A stretch of DNA of 46,542 nt from the NCBI GenBank assembly GCA_013151745.1, contig JAADHS010000019.1, forward strand, positions 1 to 46,542, given 5' to 3'. The notes under the pieces were generated by a model. The model had not been told where the DNA came from, made no database searches, and saw only the letters and a list, made by a program, of their open reading frames with translations. Made by a program: the position numbers and the translations under genes. Of the stretch, positions 1 to 9,266 are shown piece after piece (position 1 is the first letter of the stretch; the number at the start of each line of letters is the position of its first letter). Source of the DNA: Gammaproteobacteria bacterium. GTDB taxonomy: Bacteria; Pseudomonadota; Gammaproteobacteria; JAADHS01.

Positions 1-152
1 GCGTTATAAATTTAGGGCGAATAACACGCCCTGTTTTTCCCATGGCAGCGTTAGAATTCCTCCAAATAGGCCTACTATTCGTCGTCATTCTACCTTGCCA
101 TGAAAAAAAATGACCTATTCTTCACACCTAAATTCATAACGCCATGGGTATA
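1..152. repeat. Palindromic element family A, copy 1 (cut by window edge)
   Basis: This is a foldback-type element whose left end is cut by the start of the window. Positions 1-16 (GCGTTATAAATTTAGG) pair with 127-142 (CCTAAATTCATAACGC) with one mismatch. The right end GCCATGGGTATA at 141-152 matches the end structure of the copy at 4765-4927. The interior resembles that copy (ACACGCCCT, CGTCATT, CCTTGCCA and a GACCTATTC segment). It contains no believable gene and ends four bases beyond the stop codon of the RRM gene, so it may act as that gene's 3' hairpin. Confidence 0.7.
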
Positions 153-155
153 TCG

Positions 156-410
156 TCATCCGTCGCTCCTTTTTTGTTCGGATTTTTTAACACGAATTTT
201 TCGACCGTCGATTTCTTTGCCATTACACTGCTTCATTGCCACTTTGGCCTCACCTACTTTAGGCATCTCAACAAAAGCAAACCCTTTAGACTCGCCTGTT
301 TTTTTATCCATCACCAAGTTACAGGACTGTACGGTACCATAGGTTCCAAACAGAGTGCGAAGCTCGGCCTCTGTCGTGGTACGAGCAAGATTACGTATCA
401 ATAGTTTCAT
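156..410 (-). CDS. RRM-domain RNA-binding protein
   Basis: An 84-residue protein made of a single RNA recognition motif. The RNP2 strand (KLLIRNLA, residues 2-9) and the RNP1 strand (KGFAFVEM, about residues 42-49) with its aromatic residue are clear. A short basic tail (KKSEQKR) follows. Stand-alone RRM proteins of this size occur in many Gammaproteobacteria and cyanobacteria and bind single-stranded RNA; the exact target is unknown. The start was chosen because the RRM begins at once after it; there is no strong ribosome binding site. It lies downstream of the PrsK kinase on the same strand, with 28 bases between, so it may be co-transcribed. Confidence 0.88.
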   Translation of the reverse strand: MKLLIRNLARTTTEAELRTLFGTYGTVQSCNLVMDKKTGESKGFAFVEMPKVGEAKVAMKQCNGKEIDGRKIRVKKSEQKRSDG

Positions 411-438
411 GAGAAAGCCATTATTTTGAATTCAAGAA

Positions 439-2499
439 TTATATCATCTCAGGTAAAGTCAGCGTGAATGTTGAACCTCTCCTGGGGGTACTGTGTACGA
501 CGATGTCACCACTCAGCTCTCGTATATACTCTCTGCTTTCGTAAGCACCAATCCCCATTCCGCCCTGACCCTTAGTCGAGTCAAAAGGACGAAACAAACG
601 GTCTCTTATGAAAATAGCGTCCATACCACAACCCGTATCAGTGATGGTGATAATGCAATTCTCATTATCATCATAAACCGCTTTAATCGTGACCTCACCA
701 TCAGCAGGAGTTGCATCTTGTGCGTTTTGAATCAGGTGCTCAAATGTAGCGTTAAGACGATCTCTATTTGCTGTGATATTCAATTTTTTGATGGCAGAAT
801 GAAAAATGGGCTTAGGCTCTTGGCATGATCTTTCATCAACAACCTGTCTCAGCAACGCAATGATGTCTAATTGATTGCTGACGGCAGGCTGGATTTGTCC
901 TTTGCGCAGTTGTGCCAACAAACGATTCATTTTCGAAACTGAATGATCAACGGTATGAATCGCATCTTCCATAAACTCCGGATTATGTTTATGTTTTTTA
1001 GCATTAGAAACAACCAGCGAAAGCTGTGCAACCAGGTTTTTCAAATCATGAATAACAAAGGCCGAAAGCTGACTAAATGCTTGAAATTCTCTGGCTTCAA
1101 CGAGTGCTTGTACCGCCAGTAGTTGCGCAATATGGGTCGTTGCCTGACGCCCTGCTGTTTTCAGCAAATCATGATCCTCCCAATTGATCGCATGTTTTAC
1201 TTCAGGGTGAGGTAACACAACAAACCCGAGCAACTCAACGTCTTGCATCAGGGGCACGACGAGCCAAATGCGTGTGTCGGCGGCAATCCAGTCAGGTAGC
1301 TGCAAATCATGATAAAGCTCTCTATCTTTTTCATATTCATCCAGGTCAATAATCCATTGCCAATTTTTAAGAAACTGAATGAGAGAAGAATCATTGGCTT
1401 CTCGTCTACAGTCAAGAGGATCAAAATCGCTATGAGTAACAAGATCATAATGACCCGTATTTGAACGTAACCAGAGTAAGCCACCCCGGCTCCCTACAAT
1501 TTGTGCCAAGGCCTCAATTACGGTTTCAAGTAAGTGCGCTCCAGGCCCACCTCGTGAGAGCGTACGAATAAATCGTAACCATTCTTCTCTGTATTCATAT
1601 TTGTAATTATAAAAATGTTTATTTAAAAAAACTTTAATGTGTGCCCATTTTTGCTCGGAGGTATAGAGCGTAACAAGAAAAAAACTGGCAATGATCAGTA
1701 TGAACATTAAGACCAGACCATTACTGTTGCCTTGGTTTTGTTCTACCCAATAAGCTATACCAGCCATAAACGAGAGATAACATAGACTTAAAATCAACAA
1801 CAGGGTATGGCGTGCAGCGCTATGCGAAACTGAAATACGCTTGCTCCAAATATCTGTTTTGAGGATAAATATAAACATAATTGAAACTATTCCCAAAACG
1901 ATACCGCGCACAACGAATAAGTGATATGCCCATGCAGTAAAAAAATAACTTATAACAAAGGAAAAAACATCATAAGAAAATATAAAAACCATCCCAAAAA
2001 ATAAAAAACGATGAGCGGTCAACACTTGCTCCGTAGTGACGCGACGGGGCATAATCAGGAGCATGATCAATCCACTTAAGGCCAGACAAAACAAACCTGT
2101 ATGATTAATTTCGAATGATGTTGATAATTCATGGTTCGTATTGACGGGTAAAATACCCGAGATTATCAGTAGGGTGAATCCTGCCAAACTAAGTACGATA
2201 GACAGTTTATAATGCGTCAATACACCGTTACCGACATTTATATTTTTTGTAACCGCAAAAAAATATAAAAATAAAAAAAAAGCGGCATAACGAAAGGTTT
2301 CAGAAAAATTGATGATTGCAGTGTTATGCATCACATCTATGCCGACAACCAAGGTCATGATTGACCACAGACTGCTAAAAAAAACACAGACAATAAATAA
2401 AAAAAGATCAAGCTGACCCTGCCAAACCAGAAAAGCTCTCGCCAGCAGGAAAAGAGAAGCACCCGCAGCGAAGGTATAACAGGCGAATTCAAGCGTCAT
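439..2499 (-). CDS. prsK: PrsK-type membrane histidine kinase
   Basis: A 686-residue sensor kinase. Roughly the first 290 residues form about nine membrane helices. A GAF-like sensory domain follows (about 310-450), then the phospho-acceptor helix with the H box HDLKN (His484), the N box (LIQNAQDA, about 590) and the ATP-binding glycine boxes (DTGCGM at about 622 and GGMGIGAYE). This order matches PrsK, the kinase found with the XrtA exosortase/PEP-CTERM system in many Proteobacteria. Its usual partner, the sigma-54-dependent activator PrsR, is not in the window, nor are exosortase genes. It could therefore belong to the wider PrsK-like group. The kinase assignment is sure; the link to exosortase is from family knowledge only. 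Confidence 0.85.
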   Translation of the reverse strand: MTLEFACYTFAAGASLFLLARAFLVWQGQLDLFLFIVCVFFSSLWSIMTLVVGIDVMHNTAIINFSETFRYAAFFLFLYFFAVTKNINVGNGVLTHYKLSIVLSLAGFTLLIISGILPVNTNHELSTSFEINHTGLFCLALSGLIMLLIMPRRVTTEQVLTAHRFLFFGMVFIFSYDVFSFVISYFFTAWAYHLFVVRGIVLGIVSIMFIFILKTDIWSKRISVSHSAARHTLLLILSLCYLSFMAGIAYWVEQNQGNSNGLVLMFILIIASFFLVTLYTSEQKWAHIKVFLNKHFYNYKYEYREEWLRFIRTLSRGGPGAHLLETVIEALAQIVGSRGGLLWLRSNTGHYDLVTHSDFDPLDCRREANDSSLIQFLKNWQWIIDLDEYEKDRELYHDLQLPDWIAADTRIWLVVPLMQDVELLGFVVLPHPEVKHAINWEDHDLLKTAGRQATTHIAQLLAVQALVEAREFQAFSQLSAFVIHDLKNLVAQLSLVVSNAKKHKHNPEFMEDAIHTVDHSVSKMNRLLAQLRKGQIQPAVSNQLDIIALLRQVVDERSCQEPKPIFHSAIKKLNITANRDRLNATFEHLIQNAQDATPADGEVTIKAVYDDNENCIITITDTGCGMDAIFIRDRLFRPFDSTKGQGGMGIGAYESREYIRELSGDIVVHSTPRRGSTFTLTLPEMI

Positions 2500-2556
2500 A
2501 GCGGTGACTTAACCAAAAGTTTTTTGTCTCTAAAATTAGAATACCTTTTAGCATTT

Positions 2557-2813
2557 CGTTCCTTTAGCCATTCAAACTTAAGTGTGACAGTACACCCTTT
2601 CATTCCTTGACTACGTTGCAAATGCCTCGTAATAATTCACTATATCTTGTCATTTCACCTTATCCTACAAGGGTGTAGGTAGGCGCGTAAGAACGGCTGC
2701 ATGAATGCAGGAGATAGGGCGACTCAGGAGAGACAAAGCCGAGAGAACACGGAAGCCTTGGGAAATGAATAGGACACACTTTCAACACCTAAACCTCAAA
2801 CGCTACAAATATA
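2557..2813. repeat. Palindromic element family A, copy 2 (with internal insertion)
   Basis: This copy aligns with the element at 4765-4927 over both outer parts: left AAGTGTGACAG with CTACGTTG and ATGCCTCG, right GAAATGAATAGG with CCTAAACCTC and CGCTACAAATATA. About 95 extra bases lie between CCTTATC and GGAAATGAATAGG. Its outer ends have decayed compared with copy 3. It fills most of the 449-base gap between the kinase gene and the membrane protein gene at 2949. The gap otherwise shows nothing I recognise. Confidence 0.65.
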
Positions 2814-2948
2814 GAAAACCCCTCTTCTGAAAATTGCCCTCAATTTTGATCAAACAAATACACCACATACAACTTTTCATCTATGTACTTTCCGCCCGAT
2901 TTTTGAAAAATTTATTCGCCGAGGTTTTTCTACAGACTGAACGGCCAC

Positions 2949-3443
2949 CTAACCTGCCATCCATTTTTGTAGTACATTCATTTCTGCACGTACGGGGAGT
3001 CGTTCGTGAGTGGCGATATTATCCAGATAAGAGGTAATTTCAACAGGGTATTCTCTAGAGCCAACAAGCTCTAAAAGCTCTTCTTGGGTTGTTGCTTGGA
3101 GCTCTGCAATCGCCGCATCTACCATTTTTTGAGGTTTTTCTATGTATTTAGTATGTAAATTATTACCCAAGACAAAAATCACAAAGGTCAAATAGGGTAA
3201 AAAATACGAACCGATCCCCCAGTCGGGGTCATTCAAATGCGGAATAATAAAGATCAGCATCGTAACAACATAAGTCACCAATATCGTTAAAAAGTAAATC
3301 AGAAAGCGAATATTTTTCCCTCGAAAGGTGGCTCTATCCTTCGCTGCACGTTCACGCTCAACCTTAATGGCATTTAAGGACGGAGGCGCACTGCTCATGC
3401 TGAATTCAAGAGCCATGTATTTTTCTGACTTTACTTCTACCAC
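2949..3443 (-). CDS. Small membrane protein of unknown function
   Basis: A protein of up to 164 residues. A basic stretch is followed by two hydrophobic segments separated by a short loop (FLIYFLTILVTYVVTMLIFI and YLTFVIFVLGN), then a soluble tail of about 60 residues. I do not recognise the family; a 2TM domain is the best description. The first codon in the frame is GTG; an ATG at about 3414 (MALEFSMSS) is an alternative, and neither has a strong ribosome binding site. It starts 19 bases after the HU gene on the same strand, so the two may share a transcript. The gene is probably real because the reading frame is long and the helices are well formed. Confidence 0.65.
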   Translation of the reverse strand: MVEVKSEKYMALEFSMSSAPPSLNAIKVERERAAKDRATFRGKNIRFLIYFLTILVTYVVTMLIFIIPHLNDPDWGIGSYFLPYLTFVIFVLGNNLHTKYIEKPQKMVDAAIAELQATTQEELLELVGSREYPVEITSYLDNIATHERLPVRAEMNVLQKWMAG

Positions 3444-3462
3444 TGGATTTGATGAAATAAAA

Positions 3463-3747
3463 CTAGCTGTTCGCCGCTTTTACTTGATCTTTTAGCCCTT
3501 TTCCGGCTTTAAACTTAGGGATAGTCGCCTCAGCAATCTCGATAGGATCACCCGTACTGGGGTTTCTTCCCGTTCGCGCAGCCCGTACACTGGTAGTAAA
3601 TGAACCAAACCCCGGCAATGTCACGGTATCCCCCTTACACAGCGCTTGAGTTACAACTTCCACAAAGGCATTCACTGCCTTTGTCGCATCAGCGTTATTC
3701 AGTTCACTCGCTTCAGCGACCGCTGTAAAAAGTTCAGTTTTGTTCAT
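3463..3747 (-). CDS. hupB: DNA-binding protein HU
   Basis: A 94-residue histone-like protein. The family signature is complete: the N-terminal helix pair (MNKTELFTAVAEASEL), the GFGSF turn, the DNA-binding arm with RTGRNPSTGDPI, and the closing FKAGKGLK segment. HU dimers bend and compact DNA and act as general nucleoid proteins. The arm sequence (GRNP) marks it as HU rather than IHF with high likelihood. The start has an AGGAG site 9 bases upstream. The gene is divergent from the PHP gene. A perfect 6-bp hairpin lies in its probable leader at 3782-3797. Confidence 0.95.
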   Translation of the reverse strand: MNKTELFTAVAEASELNNADATKAVNAFVEVVTQALCKGDTVTLPGFGSFTTSVRAARTGRNPSTGDPIEIAEATIPKFKAGKGLKDQVKAANS

Positions 3748-3781
3748 AAGTTCTAACTCCTAATTTCAATAATAAAGACCA

Positions 3782-3797
3782 GCCCGCCAGAGCGGGC
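3782..3797. other. Small hairpin in the HU leader
   Basis: GCCCGC at 3782-3787 pairs perfectly with GCGGGC at 3792-3797 around a CAGA loop. It lies 35 bases upstream of the HU start, in the 173-base gap between divergent genes. There is no T-run on either side, so a normal terminator is unlikely. It could be a leader structure of the HU mRNA. Confidence 0.35.
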
Positions 3798-3920
3798 AAT
3801 TTAACAAATATCCAACCGGGAACCTAAAAAAAGGCACCACCATCTTTTTTTTATGGGAATGGGGACTCTACACCACGAGATGATACCATTATTGGTTCTA
3901 AATTAAATAAGCGAATCATT

Positions 3921-4775
3921 ATGATTAAATATGATTTACATACGCACTCGACCGCATCTGATGGCACGCTAACCCCCACCGAATTGGTGCACCGCGCTAA
4001 AGAACAACGTGTCGATGTCCTCGCACTGACCGATCACGACACGGTAGCAGGCATTGAAGAAGCAATAACCGCAGCGAACGCACACTCTATATCTCTCATT
4101 CCGGGAGTGGAAATTTCATCTCAATGGCAAAACACCGGTATACACATCATCGGCCTCGATATTGATATCCAATCCAATGAACTGCTTGCTCAGTTACAAC
4201 AACTGCAAACCTTGCGCATCACGCGCGCTCAAGAAATGGGGCATCGCCTAGCCAAAGAAGGGATTCCTGGCGCTTATCAAGGCGCTTTACAATACACGAG
4301 AGAAGAAAACCTGACACGAACTCATTTCGCACGTTTTTTAGTTGCTCAAGGTCAAGCCCATTCTATTTCCAGCGTATTCAAACACTATCTTATCCAAGGC
4401 AAACCCGGTTATGTCAAAACGGAGTGGCCCATCCTTGAAGAAGTGGTGCAATGGATCAAAACTGCGGGTGGCATCGCTATTCTTGCGCATCCGGCACGGT
4501 ATAAATTCACCGCGAGCAAAATGCGCCGATTATTACAAGATTTTAAAGACCAGGGCGGTGTGGGGATTGAAGTCGCACACGGTAACGGCAACCGCGATGA
4601 GACAGCTAATAATATCAAATTAGCTGAACAGTTTGAATTGCGCGCCTCTATCGGCTCAGATTTCCATGATCCAGCAATCCCATGGTCAGAGCTAGGCCGA
4701 CTCCCCCGCCTTCCCGCTGATTTACCAACAGTGTGGGACAACGGGTTTCAGCGAAGCACAGCTATATACCCGTAG
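3921..4775 (+). CDS. rnm: PHP-domain phosphoesterase, RNase AM (YciV) family
   Basis: A 284-residue PHP-domain protein. Metal-binding motifs are visible: DLHTHSTASDG at residues 5-15, LTDHDT at about 36-41, PGVEIS, AHPARY, and SDFHDP near the C-terminus. This is the pattern of the E. coli YciV family, which hydrolyses 3',5'-nucleotide bisphosphates and trims 5' ends of structured RNAs. The start lacks a strong ribosome binding site but the first motif follows immediately. The last codons (IYP and the stop) lie inside the left inverted repeat of the palindromic element at 4765-4927. The protein length is normal for the family, so the element appears to have inserted at the very end without harm. 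Confidence 0.9.
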   Translation: MIKYDLHTHSTASDGTLTPTELVHRAKEQRVDVLALTDHDTVAGIEEAITAANAHSISLIPGVEISSQWQNTGIHIIGLDIDIQSNELLAQLQQLQTLRITRAQEMGHRLAKEGIPGAYQGALQYTREENLTRTHFARFLVAQGQAHSISSVFKHYLIQGKPGYVKTEWPILEEVVQWIKTAGGIAILAHPARYKFTASKMRRLLQDFKDQGGVGIEVAHGNGNRDETANNIKLAEQFELRASIGSDFHDPAIPWSELGRLPRLPADLPTVWDNGFQRSTAIYP

Positions 4776-4927
4776 CGATTAAAATTTAGGTGTGATTGCA
4801 CGCCCTCTTCATTCCCTGGCTACGTTGAAATTCCTCGCAATAGCCCGCTAACACCTCGTCATTTCGCCTTGTCAGGAAATGAATAGGTCACACACTCAGA
4901 ACCTAAATCTCAAACGCTACGGGTATA
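4765..4927. repeat. Palindromic element family A, copy 3 (complete, 13-bp perfect ends)
   Basis: This is the best-preserved copy. TATACCCGTAGCG at 4765-4777 is exactly inverted at 4915-4927. Further in, AATTTAGGT pairs with ACCTAAAT, and the central parts (CATTCCCTGG against AGGAAATGAA) also pair, so the whole 163-base unit can fold as one long imperfect hairpin. It carries no gene. It lies between the converging rnm and glnS genes and provides the stop codon of rnm. It is either a non-autonomous transposable (MITE-like) unit or a REP-like repeat. Confidence 0.8.
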
Positions 4928-5027
4928 GCAGGTACGGACTTTTAGCCGCGATTGTAAATTGGGTCGCGACAGAAATGCCGCGCCTATCCAAGAAAAACCG
5001 AGACAACGTTAAAAGTTGAGTAATTTT

Positions 5028-6695
5028 TTACCCTGTTTTTTCAATTTTCGCCCAAGAATCACGTAGTGTCACCGTCCGGTTAAAAACCAGCTGACCCTGG
5101 TGATGATCTGGGTCTACCGTGAAATAACCTTCCCGCTCAAACTGAAAATGGTCTTCTACCTGAGCTGAGGCAAGACTGGCTTCAACAAAACAATGTGTCA
5201 AGGTACGTAAAGAATCTGGATTTAAATAATCAAGAAAATTACCTTCAAGACTATTTGCATCGGGATGGGCTTGCGTGAACAGTCGATCGTACAGGCGAAT
5301 TTCTGCGGGTATGGCATCCGCCGCAGAGACCCAGTGAATCACACCTTTAACTTTACGACCTTCTGGTGTTTTACCCAAAGTATCCGGATCATAACTGCAA
5401 TGCAATTCGATGATTTCACCCTCCGCATCTTTGACCACCATATCACAACGAATCACATAAGCATTACGTAAACGAACCTCACCACCGATAACAAGTCGTT
5501 TAAATTTTTTGGGTGCCTCTTCACGAAAGTCTTCGCGATCAATGTAAAGCTCCCGAGAAAAAGGTACGGTTCGTTGACCCATTTCTTCCTTTTGCGGATG
5601 GTTTGCAGCAGAAATTTTTTCTGTCTTATCTTCATCATAATTTGTCAACACGACTTTCAGCGGATGTAACACCGCCATGCGACGAGGCGCATTGTCGTTC
5701 AAGTCTTCTCTGATACAACTTTCCAACACACTCATTTCAACATTATTTTCTGACTTCGTCACCCCAATACGCCGGCAAAAGTCACGCAGAGACGCCGGCG
5801 TAAAACCACGCCGCCTTAAACCCGCGATCGTTGGCATACGGGGATCATCCCAATTGGCAACAACACCTTCATCAACAAGCTGGCTTAATTTGCGTTTACT
5901 GGTAATCGTATATTGCAATTCCAATCGTGAAAATTCTATTTGCTGCGGATGACAAGGCACCGCCAAAGTATCAAGAAACCAATCGTAGAGGGGTCGATGG
6001 TCTTCAAATTCCAAGGTACAAAGCGAATAAGTTATCGCCTCAATAGCATCAGATAAGCAGTGCGTAAAATCGTACATGGGATACATGCACCACGCTTCAC
6101 CTGTTTGATGATGAATAACACCATGACGAATACGATAGATTGCCGGATCACGTAGATTGATATTAGGTGCGGCCATATCGATTTTGGCACGCAAAACACA
6201 TTGCCCGTCGGTAAACTTTCCTGCTCGCATTCGTGCAAAAAGATCCAAATTTTCATCGATACTACGATTTCTGTAAGGACTGTCTTTGCCTCGTTCGGTT
6301 AAAGTTCCACGATACACTCGCGTTTCTTCTGCACTTAAATCACAGACATAAGCTTTGTTTTTTTTAATCAGCTCAACGGCATATTGATACAGTTGTTCAA
6401 AATAATCGGAGGCAAAGCGAGGTTCACCACCCCAGGTATAACCTAACCAGGTGACATCACGTTTAATCGCCTCGATAAATTCGGCATTTTCTTTATGCGG
6501 GTTGGTATCATCAAAACGCAGGTGACAACGTCCATTGTAATCTTCTGCCAAACCAAAATTCAAACAAATTGATTTCGCATGACCAATGTGCAGGTAGCCG
6601 TTAGGCTCAGGAGGAAAACGCGTCGTTACCCCCCTCTTATTTTGATCTATGATATTGCGAATAAAATGGGTGGGCGTATTGATGCTGCTACTCAT
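5028..6695 (-). CDS. glnS: Glutaminyl-tRNA synthetase
   Basis: A 555-residue class I aminoacyl-tRNA synthetase that charges tRNA-Gln with glutamine in the cytoplasm. The Rossmann-fold HIGH motif is in [14 protein letters not shown] (about residues 27-40), and the KMSKS counterpart is [10 protein letters not shown] (about 267). The C-terminal beta-barrel anticodon-binding region is full length. RFDDTNP and the DYFEQLY region favour GlnRS rather than GltX. The start ATG follows GAGGAAATAATTAGGTTT. It lies 16 bases after the lipoprotein gene at 6712, probably in one transcript. Confidence 0.97.
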   Translation of the reverse strand: MSSSINTPTHFIRNIIDQNKRGVTTRFPPEPNGYLHIGHAKSICLNFGLAEDYNGRCHLRFDDTNPHKENAEFIEAIKRDVTWLGYTWGGEPRFASDYFEQLYQYAVELIKKNKAYVCDLSAEETRVYRGTLTERGKDSPYRNRSIDENLDLFARMRAGKFTDGQCVLRAKIDMAAPNINLRDPAIYRIRHGVIHHQTGEAWCMYPMYDFTHCLSDAIEAITYSLCTLEFEDHRPLYDWFLDTLAVPCHPQQIEFSRLELQYTITSKRKLSQLVDEGVVANWDDPRMPTIAGLRRRGFTPASLRDFCRRIGVTKSENNVEMSVLESCIREDLNDNAPRRMAVLHPLKVVLTNYDEDKTEKISAANHPQKEEMGQRTVPFSRELYIDREDFREEAPKKFKRLVIGGEVRLRNAYVIRCDMVVKDAEGEIIELHCSYDPDTLGKTPEGRKVKGVIHWVSAADAIPAEIRLYDRLFTQAHPDANSLEGNFLDYLNPDSLRTLTHCFVEASLASAQVEDHFQFEREGYFTVDPDHHQGQLVFNRTVTLRDSWAKIEKTG

Positions 6696-6711
6696 AAACC
6701 TAATTATTTCC

Positions 6712-7191
6712 TCACAAAAAGCCTAATTTTACCCCCCCCGAAATAGTCCAACGTCCTTCGTACCAACGAAAAATCACTATTTCCTGGGTTCGATAAAATT
6801 TTTCGCCATGATTGAAATTATATTCAATGTTATGCACAACCCGTGCGGTATTCATTTTCACATCGGGACGAATTTTTTGATAACTATAGCTGATGTTTTC
6901 ATAGCGCTCAAACACCATAGACATATACTCCATAACATCCTTACGTGATATTCCCGCATCCTGGTAATCTGCAAACAATATTGCATCAAACTGCTTCAGA
7001 TTCTGGTTATCTATCGCCTCTTTTCGCTGCTCCAGCACTTTATAAACATCAGCAATGTCATGCTCCAGCTCTCGTTTATCACAACCGAGCATCAACAACA
7101 CAGCGATAAAAAGTAGAATGCCACGTCCTGCTTTTCGAAAACATGGAATACGCCAAGTTAAAAATTGTGTATTTTTTAAGCTCTTAAACAT
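6712..7191 (-). CDS. Lipoprotein with NTF2-like fold, unknown function
   Basis: A 159-residue protein. A basic N-terminus is followed by a hydrophobic stretch ending in the lipobox LMLGC, so it should be exported and lipidated. The mature part begins with a helical section and then resembles small NTF2/SnoaL-like domains ([21 protein letters not shown]), which often sense or hold small ligands. The family call is a weak resemblance. It precedes glnS closely on the same strand. The lipoprotein at 9338 has a related layout (lipobox, helix, DDFF/DYQD segment), and the two could be distant paralogs. Confidence 0.7.
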   Translation of the reverse strand: MFKSLKNTQFLTWRIPCFRKAGRGILLFIAVLLMLGCDKRELEHDIADVYKVLEQRKEAIDNQNLKQFDAILFADYQDAGISRKDVMEYMSMVFERYENISYSYQKIRPDVKMNTARVVHNIEYNFNHGEKFYRTQEIVIFRWYEGRWTISGGVKLGFL

Positions 7192-7488
7192 TGATACTTC
7201 CTAGCATCCGTTTTAGTGTTTTCAGCCCTGTCGCGCCCATTTAATGGAAGTTTTAACCAAACCACCCTCCTCCTTAATACTATGGCGCTCAATATTCAGG
7301 GGCTAAGGAACATGCATCATCTTCATTAATTTGCTTTGCAGTGTATCACGTCAATATGACAACCCGCTCCCATATTTGCAACCCGTGTTTACCCACATTT
7401 GTGGCAGTAGGAGAAATTAAAGTGGCCATAAGTTGAACAATAGGGTTTAATAACAACCTGAATATAATAATAAAGCACGGCCATTATT

Positions 7489-8481
7489 ATGAAAATAAAC
7501 CCGTACAAGACACTGACACTCTGGGGGGCATGGGCTTTTATAAGTATTGTCGTCTATCTTACACTCTATATTGACGCCAAAGTCTGGACGTTTATGGAAA
7601 ACGACCCCAGCCGTATAACCTGGCTCATAGTCGGCCTATTTGTTATCGGTGTCATAGGGAGTGGAGCGTTGGTAGTGATGATTACCTTCGAAGGCCTCGT
7701 CATTGATAAAATACAAAAAGCGGCCGCTAAGAAAGGATTGTTTGGCATTACTCTCACCTCAATCAATCGCGCTAGCCTCCGTTTTTTTAGTGCACTTCAA
7801 GATACACTTAAAGCGGACGGCCAACCCGATGTTGAAGTGCTCGCCAATATTGAACTCGCAGCACTCCACCGTACCAGCCATGCCATTGAAGTTTTGGGCA
7901 ACCTTTTAATTACGTTGGGTCTGATTGGCACCGTGATGGGGCTAACATTAACATTAACCGGCCTCACCAGCTCACTAGAAGCATTAGGACATGACCAGGA
8001 ACTTCTTCTGGATGGTCTGCGTAAAGCTATGGGAGGCATGGGCACGGCTTTTTATACTACTTTGTTGGGTGCAGTTTTAGGCGGTATATTATTACGTGTT
8101 TTCGCACAAATTACTGAAAATGGGGTCAGCCAACTCTATGATAATTTAATGCGCATCTGCCTGATTTACTGCTCAGCGGACTACAAGCCAACCCTCGCCC
8201 GTGAAACACGCATGCTCAACTCTGAAATGAAATTGCTCGATCAAAATATAAATAAAATAAATCGCGGTTTCGCTGCATCTCAAGAAACCATGGCGGCATT
8301 TAAGGAAGAACTTAACCGCTTTCGCAAGAGCGCCAGTGAAGGTGATGATGACGAATCACTAGATGAAATGATTAAGCGTCATCGCGCCTACTGTGAAGTC
8401 TTACGAGATGAAATGCATTTAATCAACGCTGTAAATCGAAGCTGGTGGGCACGCTTGATGTGGCTTTTTGGTAAACGCTAA
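7489..8481 (+). CDS. MotA/TolQ/ExbB-family proton channel subunit
   Basis: A 330-residue inner-membrane protein. There are two N-terminal helices (about 13-30 and 47-70), a cytoplasmic loop, and then the conserved MotA_ExbB core. This core has the helices LGLIGTVMGLTLTLTGL (about 142-158) and GMGTAFYTTLLGAVLGG (about 183-199). The conserved Thr and Gly residues that line the proton path in ExbB and TolQ are visible. A cytoplasmic helical tail of about 100 residues follows. Proteins of this family form pentamers around a dimeric partner with one essential Asp. The next gene, one base away, encodes such a partner but with a vWA domain, so the pair probably forms one proton-driven complex. No Tol-Pal, TonB or flagellar genes are near. 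Confidence 0.85.
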   Translation: MKINPYKTLTLWGAWAFISIVVYLTLYIDAKVWTFMENDPSRITWLIVGLFVIGVIGSGALVVMITFEGLVIDKIQKAAAKKGLFGITLTSINRASLRFFSALQDTLKADGQPDVEVLANIELAALHRTSHAIEVLGNLLITLGLIGTVMGLTLTLTGLTSSLEALGHDQELLLDGLRKAMGGMGTAFYTTLLGAVLGGILLRVFAQITENGVSQLYDNLMRICLIYCSADYKPTLARETRMLNSEMKLLDQNINKINRGFAASQETMAAFKEELNRFRKSASEGDDDESLDEMIKRHRAYCEVLRDEMHLINAVNRSWWARLMWLFGKR

Positions 8482-8482
8482 T

Positions 8483-9256
8483 ATGCGTCATCGCGGTAAA
8501 TCATCAGCATCAAACAACATCTATGAAAGCTTTTCAGATGTTGCTTTGTTGATGTTAGCCACTTTTATATTTTTACTGGTCACTATTCTCATCACGCACC
8601 GCGTAGCCGAAACTTATCAAGTTCCTAAACTGAAAGAAGAGCTACAAGCGTCTAACGAGCAACTCGATAAAGCCCTCAAGGACAAAGAACGCCTCCTTGC
8701 CGAGTTGGGAGAGCTCCTTGGCATGGCTACCGAAACTCAAATAGAACAAGTGCTAAAATCAGTAGGGGTGGGTAAAAAAGATTTTGAGTTATTTATTGAT
8801 GGCCTTAAAAAAATCCCCGGAAAGGACATTCATCTGATCATTGATGCCACCGGCTCCATGCACGGCGTAGCAACATTTTTAGTGCCTGTATTGCGTGTTA
8901 TGGTCGTAAAATCAGGCAAAGAACTTAGCGCTATTACCTGGTTTTCTGATGGGGATACAGACACCTACCAAGGCACAATGGGCGCCATGTTCGATCAACT
9001 TCTCCAGGGGGCACCCTTTGTTGGCAATAATGAAACCATAGGCCAAGCCCTCACTAAAGCAGCCAAACTACCTCACCTTCCTGGCGCCTATGTGTTAATT
9101 GGTGACGAACCTTCAGATGACCGCATTCATTATTCAGATATACCTCGCCCTGTATTTACCCTGCCACTAGGACTCTCTGATCCAAATACAACCCGAGAAT
9201 ATTCACAGCTCGCGGAAAAAACCGGGGGGTTGATGCTCCATTTACAATTCAAATAA
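8483..9256 (+). CDS. vWA-domain protein with MotB/ExbD-like membrane anchor
   Basis: A 257-residue protein. A short basic N-terminus leads to one membrane helix (about 18-38) that begins with Asp19 in SFSDVALLML, the position of the proton-carrying Asp in MotB and ExbD. A charged coiled coil (about 48-80) connects to a von Willebrand factor A domain. Its metal site starts DATGSMHG (Asp121, Ser125), a DxTxS variant of DxSxS. The ATG at 8483 was chosen over an upstream TTG at 8468. The gene follows the channel gene by one base. Known partners of MotA-like subunits carry OmpA-like peptidoglycan domains or ExbD domains; a vWA in their place suggests that the complex moves or senses a protein partner. 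Function is unknown. Confidence 0.82.
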   Translation: MRHRGKSSASNNIYESFSDVALLMLATFIFLLVTILITHRVAETYQVPKLKEELQASNEQLDKALKDKERLLAELGELLGMATETQIEQVLKSVGVGKKDFELFIDGLKKIPGKDIHLIIDATGSMHGVATFLVPVLRVMVVKSGKELSAITWFSDGDTDTYQGTMGAMFDQLLQGAPFVGNNETIGQALTKAAKLPHLPGAYVLIGDEPSDDRIHYSDIPRPVFTLPLGLSDPNTTREYSQLAEKTGGLMLHLQFK

Positions 9257-9266
9257 AAAACCAACA

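Noticed and set aside
2834-3037. Plus-strand frame before the small membrane protein gene
   Set aside because: It overlaps the opposite gene's end and shows no ribosome binding site or protein-like composition.
7489-9256. Zorya (ZorAB) phage-defence module
   Set aside because: The second gene has a vWA domain, not an OmpA-like domain, and no ZorC, ZorD or ZorE gene is nearby.
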